In this document: positions 6,070 to 9,921 of the stretch, in pieces
How the letters are laid out: every line of letters starts with the position of its first letter
How positions within the stretch are numbered: position 1 is the stretch's first letter
DNA from: Planctomycetota bacterium
GTDB lineage: Bacteria; Planctomycetota; SZUA-567
Length of the DNA stretch: 9,921 nucleotides
NCBI GenBank assembly: GCA_031270145.1
Contig: JAISYD010000175.1
Location: forward strand, 1 to 9,921
Reading direction: 5' to 3'
The notes under the pieces: generated by a model
Told to the model about the DNA's origin: nothing
What the model saw: only the letters and a program-made list of their open reading frames with translations
Databases searched by the model: none
Program-made: the position numbers and the translations under genes

Positions 6070-7641
6070 TCATGTTTCCTTCCCGGGAATCCGGGCGTCG
6101 ACGGCGGTAATCTCTCCGTGGGCGGCAAAATACCCCGCCTCCTCGAACACCCGGTACAACCGGCTGAATAATTCGAAGTGGCGCCGGTAAACCTCGGCGT
6201 TGGCGCGCGCCGGCTCGATCGTCGCCCTGATCTTGCACATGGCGCGGACGGCCTCGTCGAAGCCGCCGAACCAGCCCAGCCCCAGGGCCGCGATGACGGC
6301 GGCGCCGAGGCACGAGCTTTCCCCGCAGGCGGGGATGGCCAGGGGCAGGTCGAGAACGTCGGCGAGAATCCGCGTCCACAGGGCCGAACGGGCGCCGCCG
6401 CCGCCGAGGGTTATCCGCGACACGGCGAAGCCGTTCGCCCTGAATTTGTCCAGGACGACGCGGAGGCTCATGGCCACGCCCTCCATTATCGCCCGGCCGA
6501 AATGCGGGAGCGCGTGGGCGTTCCGGATGCCGACAAAGGCGCCGAACACGTTCGGATCCTTGAAGGCGTAGCTCGCGCCGGTGAAGCAGGGGAGCAGCAG
6601 AAGGCCGTCGGAGCCGGGGGGGATTTTCGCCGCCTCCCGATCGATTACGGCATAGGCGTCGACGCCCTCTTCCCTCGCCAGATCGCGTTCCCTGCCGCAA
6701 AATCGGTCCCTGAACCATTTGAGGACGCCGCCGGCGTCCGAAATCGTGCAGCTGGCGACATAGCCGAAGGGCGAAACCACCCTGACCTGGGTGGAGCGGT
6801 CCGCCTCGAACCGCGGCGCGGCGATGAAGGTCCGCACCGCGCCGCAGGTGCCGATGCTGACGGCGAAGTCGCCCGGGCGGGTGGACCCGGTGCCCACCTG
6901 GCTGGCGGTGGCGTCGCAGAGGCCGCAGATTACCGGCGTTCCCTCGGCCAGGCCGAGTTTCGCCGCCATCCCGCGGTCCAGTTCGCCTATCCGGCTGTCG
7001 GTGTCGGACAGTTCCGGCAGCATGTCGGCGTCGATGCCCGCCCGATCGAGAATCGCCTCCGAATAGCGAAGCGAGTTGATGTCGAACAAGCCGCTGCTCT
7101 GGGCGATGCTCGTGCTGGTTATGCGCCGGTTCAGCATCCGGAGGAGAACATAGTCTTTCGGCGAAAGACAGATATAGCGCCCTTGCCGCCAAATGTCCGG
7201 ATGCTCCTCCTTCAGCCAGAGGATTTTATACAGGGTATGCTGCGGCAAGCCGTCCTCGCCCGAGATCCTGTAGGTGTCGATGTCCCGGTTCGCCTCCTTG
7301 AACCGCTTCACCTGCCGCACGGATCTGCCGTCGCGCCAACTCATGTTGTTGGTGAGCGGCAGGCGATCCTTGTCGAGCAGGATGAATCCGCTCCGATTGG
7401 AGTCGAGGCAGATGGCGGCGATTTCGCCCGGCGCGACGCCGCTATCGCGAACGGCGGCGCCGACGGCGAGGCGGAATTTCTCCCATAACTGTTCCGGCGA
7501 ATGCTCGGCCCGGGCGGGCCCGGTGTACATCTCGCCGACTTCCTCGCTGGCGGAACCGACCATGTCTCCGCGCGAAGAGAACACCATGGCTTTTATATTG
7601 CTGGAACCGATATCCACCGCCAGAACACAATCATGCTTCAC
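6070..7641 (-). CDS. FGGY-family carbohydrate kinase (gluconokinase/xylulokinase-like)
   Basis: This 523-residue ATP-dependent sugar kinase is of normal FGGY length. The N-terminal phosphate-binding motif is AVDIGSSNIKA (8-18, Asp10). Substrate-domain MSWRDGRS is at 100-107. The catalytic base is Asp243 in GLCDATASQVGTG, and the C-terminal adenosine motif is LGGGGARSALW (412-422). GTG at 7639-7641 is chosen because GAGGA precedes it by seven bases and the family homology begins at once. The frame stays open a further 47 codons upstream, but that stretch is encoded by repeat copy 2 and has no kinase homology. It would phosphorylate a polyol, ketose or aldonate; the substrate is unknown. As first gene of the cluster it probably commits the substrate to the pathway. 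Its stop abuts the ATG of the LarA-like gene. Confidence 0.88.
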   Translation of the reverse strand: MKHDCVLAVDIGSSNIKAMVFSSRGDMVGSASEEVGEMYTGPARAEHSPEQLWEKFRLAVGAAVRDSGVAPGEIAAICLDSNRSGFILLDKDRLPLTNNMSWRDGRSVRQVKRFKEANRDIDTYRISGEDGLPQHTLYKILWLKEEHPDIWRQGRYICLSPKDYVLLRMLNRRITSTSIAQSSGLFDINSLRYSEAILDRAGIDADMLPELSDTDSRIGELDRGMAAKLGLAEGTPVICGLCDATASQVGTGSTRPGDFAVSIGTCGAVRTFIAAPRFEADRSTQVRVVSPFGYVASCTISDAGGVLKWFRDRFCGRERDLAREEGVDAYAVIDREAAKIPPGSDGLLLLPCFTGASYAFKDPNVFGAFVGIRNAHALPHFGRAIMEGVAMSLRVVLDKFRANGFAVSRITLGGGGARSALWTRILADVLDLPLAIPACGESSCLGAAVIAALGLGWFGGFDEAVRAMCKIRATIEPARANAEVYRRHFELFSRLYRVFEEAGYFAAHGEITAVDARIPGKET

Positions 7642-7664
7642 GGCGTCGTCCTCGGTGAACGCAA

Positions 7665-7790
7665 TTAAGAGCTTGTTGACAAATTGTCGGATCGTCCGGG
7701 TTAGACGCGGTCCGAGGCAAAAATCGTCCGGGAAGCGGCTTTTGACGCCGTTTAACCCGACGAGACGGCAATTTGTCAACAAGCTCTAAA
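7665..7790. repeat. Dispersed inverted-repeat (MITE-like) element, copy 2, 126 bp, internally deleted
   Basis: It has the same ends and orientation as copies 1 and 3. The left end (AGAGCTTGTTGACAAATTG) and right end (CAATTTGTCAACAAGCTCT) are nearly perfect inverted repeats. Relative to copy 1 it lacks about 34 bases just inside the left repeat. It lies 23 bp upstream of the kinase GTG start, so it probably forms part of the operon leader. TTGACA, a consensus -35 hexamer, occurs in both terminal repeats, but no good -10 at 16-18 bp was found. Confidence 0.85.
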
Positions 7791-7935
7791 CGGTTAGGGC
7801 AAAAAAACAACTCTGAAACGAATTCCCTGAAACTTTGGAGTAAATCAATCGGAGGTTCGATTGAGTTCCTTCAAAAGTCCACAAATTGGCGATATTGATG
7901 GCTATGAGCGTCTGGCTAAGGGCAAGGGCGATTTG

Positions 7936-7956
7936 TTCAGTGGTTCAACCACTGAA
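7936..7956. promoter_or_regulatory. Candidate GntR/FadR-type operator (21-bp palindrome)
   Basis: The core TGGTTCAACCA at 7941-7951 matches the published FadR-subfamily operator pattern TNGTNNNACNA exactly. The dyad extends to 10 bp per side around one central base. It overlaps the downstream edge of a possible minus-strand promoter, as expected for repression, and lies upstream of the operon that encodes an FCD-type GntR regulator. No similar site was seen upstream of tctC. The link between regulator and site is inference. Confidence 0.5.
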
Positions 7957-7982
7957 TGTACCGCAAATTTTTCATTTTGCAA
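7955..7982 (-). promoter_or_regulatory. Possible promoter for the kinase-led operon
   Basis: On the minus strand TTGCAA (7977-7982, 4 of 6 to consensus) and TACATT (7955-7960, 4 of 6) are separated by 16 bp. A start near 7948 would fall inside the candidate operator and give a leader of about 300 bases that includes the left hairpin arm and repeat copy 2. The match is weak and the region is AT-rich, so chance is possible. Confidence 0.25.
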
Positions 7983-8106
7983 GCCTAAAATATGAAATTT
8001 TATTGGAAATTTTATAATGCCATATGTAGTCGACTTTTGAAGAAAATCAATCGAACCTCCGCTTGATTTTCTTCAAAGTTTCAGGGCTTGGGATTGTGGC
8101 CAGGAA

Positions 8107-9264
8107 TTATTTTTTGCCGGAGAATAAAAATCCGGAGGCGGCCGCCGGAGCCAGGGTGAGAACCGCCAATACCGCGAAGGACGCGTCCAGGCTGGTCGCC
8201 CGGGCGAGAAAACCGATAAAAGCCGGACCGATCAGGATGCCGCCATATCCGAAAAGGGATATCGCCCCGACCGCCAGGTGCGCCGGCATCGCGGTTTGAT
8301 TCCCCGCCTCGGTGAAGATTACCGGCACGATGTTCGCCGCCCCGAGTCCGATCAAGGCGAAGCCGGTCATGGCCGCCGCGGGAAAGGGGAAAAATGCCGC
8401 CAGGGCGAATCCCGCCGCGACGCAAAGGCTTCCCCCCCTCAGGACAAGCGATCTTCCCGCCCCGCGGACAATCCCGTCTCCGGTGAAACGGCCAATCGTC
8501 ATCGCCACCGCGAATGCGCCGTATCCCCACCCGGCCTCGTCCATCGCCATGCCCCGACTCGAAAGAAACACCGCGCTCCAGTCCAGCATGGCGCCTTCGG
8601 CGAGATACATGATGAAAGCGAGCAGGCACAAAAACAGGACCCGGCCGCGCGGCAAGGCGAACAAGGCCGGGCGGGCCGGGGAGGATTCCTTGAGCAGATG
8701 TCCGCCCCAGCGAAAGAGAAGCGCCAGGACGACGCCGGCGACGGAAAAGGCCGCGCCGACGGGAACCAGCCCCCGGGACAGCAAAAGGCCGACGCCGCCG
8801 GCTCCCAGGAAGCCGCCCACGCTGTAAAGGGCGTGAAGCCCGGACATCATGATTTTACCGCCCAGCCTCTGCATCTGGGCGGCATGGATGTTTATGGCCA
8901 CATCCAAAACGCCCAGGGAGGCGCCGAAAAACAGCAGGGAAGCCGCCAGCCAGCCCGAAGTCGGAGCCGCGGCCAGCGGGGGCAGCGCCGCGCAAATCCC
9001 CAGGGTCGAGGCGACTATCAACCCGCGGCAGCCGAAACGGGCGGCCAGCGGGGCGGTAATGGACATGGTCGCGAGCGATCCGGCGCCAAGACAGAGCAGG
9101 AGCGCCCCCAGGGCCGCCTCGTCCAGGAGCAGGCGGGATTTGGCGTAGGGCACCAGAGGAGCCCAGGCGGCGGTCGCGAATCCGCAGACGAAAAAAGCCA
9201 TCCGCGCGGCGTTGCGCACGGGAAGCGATAAAACGAAAGGTTGGGGCGGCGGCGACGGGGTCAT
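8107..9264 (-). CDS. Major facilitator superfamily transporter, YbjJ-like
   Basis: This 385-residue inner-membrane protein has about twelve hydrophobic segments and a short hydrophilic centre at about 190-205. Features seen in the YbjJ-like MFS group include W34-A-P-L-x-P-Y-A-K in the first loop, an LDVAINIHAAQM stretch at 120-131 and MSGLHALYSVGG at 140-151. The substrate of the group is not established. The start is ATG at 9262-9264, with AAAGGAA about seven bases upstream. It is transcribed in the same direction as the catabolic operon but separated from it by 465 bp containing two repeat elements, so it is probably a separate unit. Whether it exports or imports a pathway compound cannot be said. 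Confidence 0.85.
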   Translation of the reverse strand: MTPSPPPQPFVLSLPVRNAARMAFFVCGFATAAWAPLVPYAKSRLLLDEAALGALLLCLGAGSLATMSITAPLAARFGCRGLIVASTLGICAALPPLAAAPTSGWLAASLLFFGASLGVLDVAINIHAAQMQRLGGKIMMSGLHALYSVGGFLGAGGVGLLLSRGLVPVGAAFSVAGVVLALLFRWGGHLLKESSPARPALFALPRGRVLFLCLLAFIMYLAEGAMLDWSAVFLSSRGMAMDEAGWGYGAFAVAMTIGRFTGDGIVRGAGRSLVLRGGSLCVAAGFALAAFFPFPAAAMTGFALIGLGAANIVPVIFTEAGNQTAMPAHLAVGAISLFGYGGILIGPAFIGFLARATSLDASFAVLAVLTLAPAAASGFLFSGKK

Positions 9265-9343
9265 GGAAATTTCCTTTAACGCCCGCTTGTTTCAACCGTT
9301 GCCATCGCTTCGAGTCCGCAATCGGGAATATCCGGGCAATCGC

Positions 9344-9372
9344 ATTATAATATTTGGCGAAGGAGTTTGAAA
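9344..9372 (-). promoter_or_regulatory. Candidate sigma-70 promoter of the MFS gene
   Basis: On the minus strand a perfect TATAAT lies at 9344-9349. A poor -35, TTTCAA (9367-9372, 3 of 6), lies 17 bp upstream. Transcription would begin near 9337, about 73 bases before the MFS start codon. The -10 is convincing in a GC-rich genome; the -35 is not. Confidence 0.4.
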
Positions 9373-9441
9373 GTACACTGTTCGACCCGCCCGGGATTTG
9401 CCGCCGGCTTCCTTCGAACCCCGCCTCACGGCGACGCCCTT

Positions 9442-9457
9442 GCCCTTGGCCAAGGGC
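9442..9457. repeat. 16-bp perfect palindrome
   Basis: GCCCTTGGCCAAGGGC reads the same on both strands. It may be a protein-binding dyad or part of decayed repeat DNA. Nothing nearby identifies a partner. Confidence 0.7.
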
Positions 9458-9509
9458 TCGTCCAAAAATAGCTTATACAGGTTTATACCGCGTCACCAAC
9501 GCCGATCTC

Positions 9510-9543
9510 GTGAATTTTCGCCCAACCACGGGCGAAAATTCAC
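9510..9543. repeat. Perfect 14-bp inverted repeat with 6-base loop
   Basis: GTGAATTTTCGCCC at 9510-9523 and its exact complement at 9530-9543 surround AACCAC. No T-run follows on either strand, so it is not a standard intrinsic terminator. It could be a REP-like palindrome, a transcript hairpin or an operator. Confidence 0.85.
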
Positions 9544-9568
9544 CGCCGCGGCTCGATTCCTTGTCTAA

Positions 9569-9787
9569 ACACGTATCTACCCAAGCGCGTATGGTCCACG
9601 GTTGTTTCTGTTTATCGCTTTCATCACGCTTATACGGGAACAAGATGTACTTGAAAACCGCGGTGAGGCTCCAATGAGTCGGGGTTGCTTTGCTGGTGCA
9701 ATAATCCCTGTGGAATCAACTTTGATGAAAGTGAAAGACCTATCGCTCTGTGGATGGATTTTCCGTCGGCCCGGCAGAACCTATTAG
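9569..9787 (+). pseudogene. Possible C-terminal remnant of a DDE transposase (IS1634-like)
   Basis: This plus-strand frame is open from just after a TAA to a TAG at 9785-9787. It contains YGPRLFLFIAFITLIRE (about 9587-9637), followed about 35 residues later by STLMKVKDLSLCGWIF. IS1634-type transposases end with a G-R-L-F-hydrophobic 'FIALI' helix and then a short segment of the type LL-x-x-L-x-K-I. Both pieces occur here in that order and in one frame. The catalytic core is absent, no start region is seen and no ribosome site precedes it. The frame ends inside the first bases of repeat copy 3. Recognition is from memory of the motif only. Confidence 0.3.
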
Positions 9788-9921
9788 AGCGTGTTGTTAA
9801 ATACCGGATCGCCCGGGTTAGACAATGAAAAAGTCGCTGGCAGGATGATTTTTGGCCGGCGGTCAGGGGTAAAAATCATCCGAGAAGCGGCTTTTGACGC
9901 AGTATAACCCGACGAGACGGC
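9783..9921. repeat. Dispersed inverted-repeat (MITE-like) element, copy 3, cut by the window end
   Basis: It starts TTAGAGCGTGTTGTTAAAT like copy 1 and keeps the internal segment that copy 2 lacks. Its last visible bases (AACCCGACGAGACGGC) match the right part of copy 2 rather than copy 1. By alignment about 27 bases of the right end lie beyond the window. The sequence has several substitutions relative to the other copies, so it is not a recent duplicate. Confidence 0.8.

Larger units (their letters stand above)
7825..8086. repeat. 262-bp AT-rich element with 55-bp inverted arms, each a hairpin (REPIN/MITE-like)
   Basis: The left arm at 7825-7879 and right arm at 8032-8086 are inverted copies matching at 50 of 55 positions without gaps. 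Both begin at the outer side with CCCTGAAACTTTG. Each arm folds on itself around GAGGTT; the right arm has a stem of about 20 bp (AAGAAAATCAA against TTGATTTTCTT). The centre (7880-8031) is markedly AT-rich compared with the flanking genes and includes a near-tandem GAAATTTTAT. No coding homology was seen. The element starts 20 bp past the MFS stop codon and fills most of the space before repeat copy 2. Confidence 0.85.
9265..9782. other. Gap of about 520 bp without a credible intact gene
   Basis: Reading frames here are short, lack codon bias like the neighbours and mostly have no ribosome site. The stretch holds the candidate promoter of the MFS gene, a 16-bp perfect palindrome, a 14-bp-stem perfect hairpin and a possible transposase remnant. 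Base composition is more even and less GC-rich than in the flanking genes, which fits an old insertion or decayed DNA. Confidence 0.6.

Noticed and set aside
4726..6171. Plus-strand open frame opposite the LarA-like gene
   Set aside because: It is a shadow frame; the minus strand carries all LarA catalytic residues.
6178..7488. Plus-strand open frame opposite the kinase
   Set aside because: It is a shadow frame; the FGGY motifs are on the minus strand.
7642..7782. Upstream extension of the kinase by 47 codons from a TTG
   Set aside because: The added residues are translated from repeat copy 2, lack kinase homology and have no better ribosome site than the GTG at 7641.
8032..8086. Intrinsic terminator for the MFS gene
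   Set aside because: The right arm forms a hairpin just after the stop codon, but no U-tract follows. It is better explained as one arm of the inverted-arm element.
9354..9677. 107-codon plus-strand ORF
   Set aside because: There is no recognisable homology, it spans two palindromes, and it is not in the frame that shows the transposase-like motif.
1..9921. tRNA or rRNA genes
   Set aside because: No cloverleaf-like GTTC(A/G)A arms with matching acceptor stems and no rRNA signature were noticed in the intergenic stretches. A covariance search could not be run.

Overview
The window is a GC-rich bacterial accessory region in which every convincing gene lies on the minus strand, so the biological reading order runs from high to low coordinates. 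A tripartite tricarboxylate transporter (Tct) system, Bug-type binding protein and Rpn-family nuclease point to a Gram-negative host, perhaps a pseudomonadotan or desulfobacterotan. The sequence alone does not fix the taxon. Several starts are GTG or TTG and are supported by Shine-Dalgarno sites.

Region A (9783-9921) is the truncated third copy of a dispersed inverted-repeat element. Region B (9265-9782) is a roughly 520-base stretch without a credible intact gene. It holds perfect palindromes, a possible decayed transposase tail and a candidate promoter for the next gene. Region C (8107-9264) is a YbjJ-like major facilitator transporter. Region D (7642-8106) is intergenic and partly AT-rich. 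It holds a 262-bp element with 55-bp inverted arms that are themselves hairpins, a palindrome matching the FadR/FCD-type GntR operator, and repeat copy 2.

Region E (7641 down to 309) is a catabolic cluster: FGGY kinase, LarA-family nickel-pincer racemase/epimerase, DapA/NanA-superfamily lyase, FCD-type GntR regulator, D-2-hydroxyacid dehydrogenase, TctC binding protein and TctB membrane subunit. The first five genes are tightly packed (abutting, 44 bp, 39 bp and a 4-bp overlap). tctC and tctB follow after gaps of 171 and 96 bp. Together they look like an uptake and degradation route for a 2-hydroxy or sugar acid. TctC would bind it outside the membrane, LarA would invert the C2 hydroxyl, the dehydrogenase would interconvert the 2-hydroxy and 2-oxo forms, the kinase would phosphorylate a polyol or aldonate intermediate, and the lyase would cleave a 2-oxo acid. 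The regulator probably senses a pathway intermediate. The substrate and the order of steps are inference.

Region F (1-311) contains the end of tctB, repeat copy 1 and the first 33 codons of an Rpn/YhgA-like nuclease. The large transporter subunit tctA, normally next to tctB, is absent from its usual place. The repeat and the nuclease gene sit there instead.

The most notable items are the LarA-kinase-lyase-dehydrogenase combination, the operator-like palindrome upstream of it, the repeat family that brackets the cluster, the nested-hairpin element, and the missing tctA.
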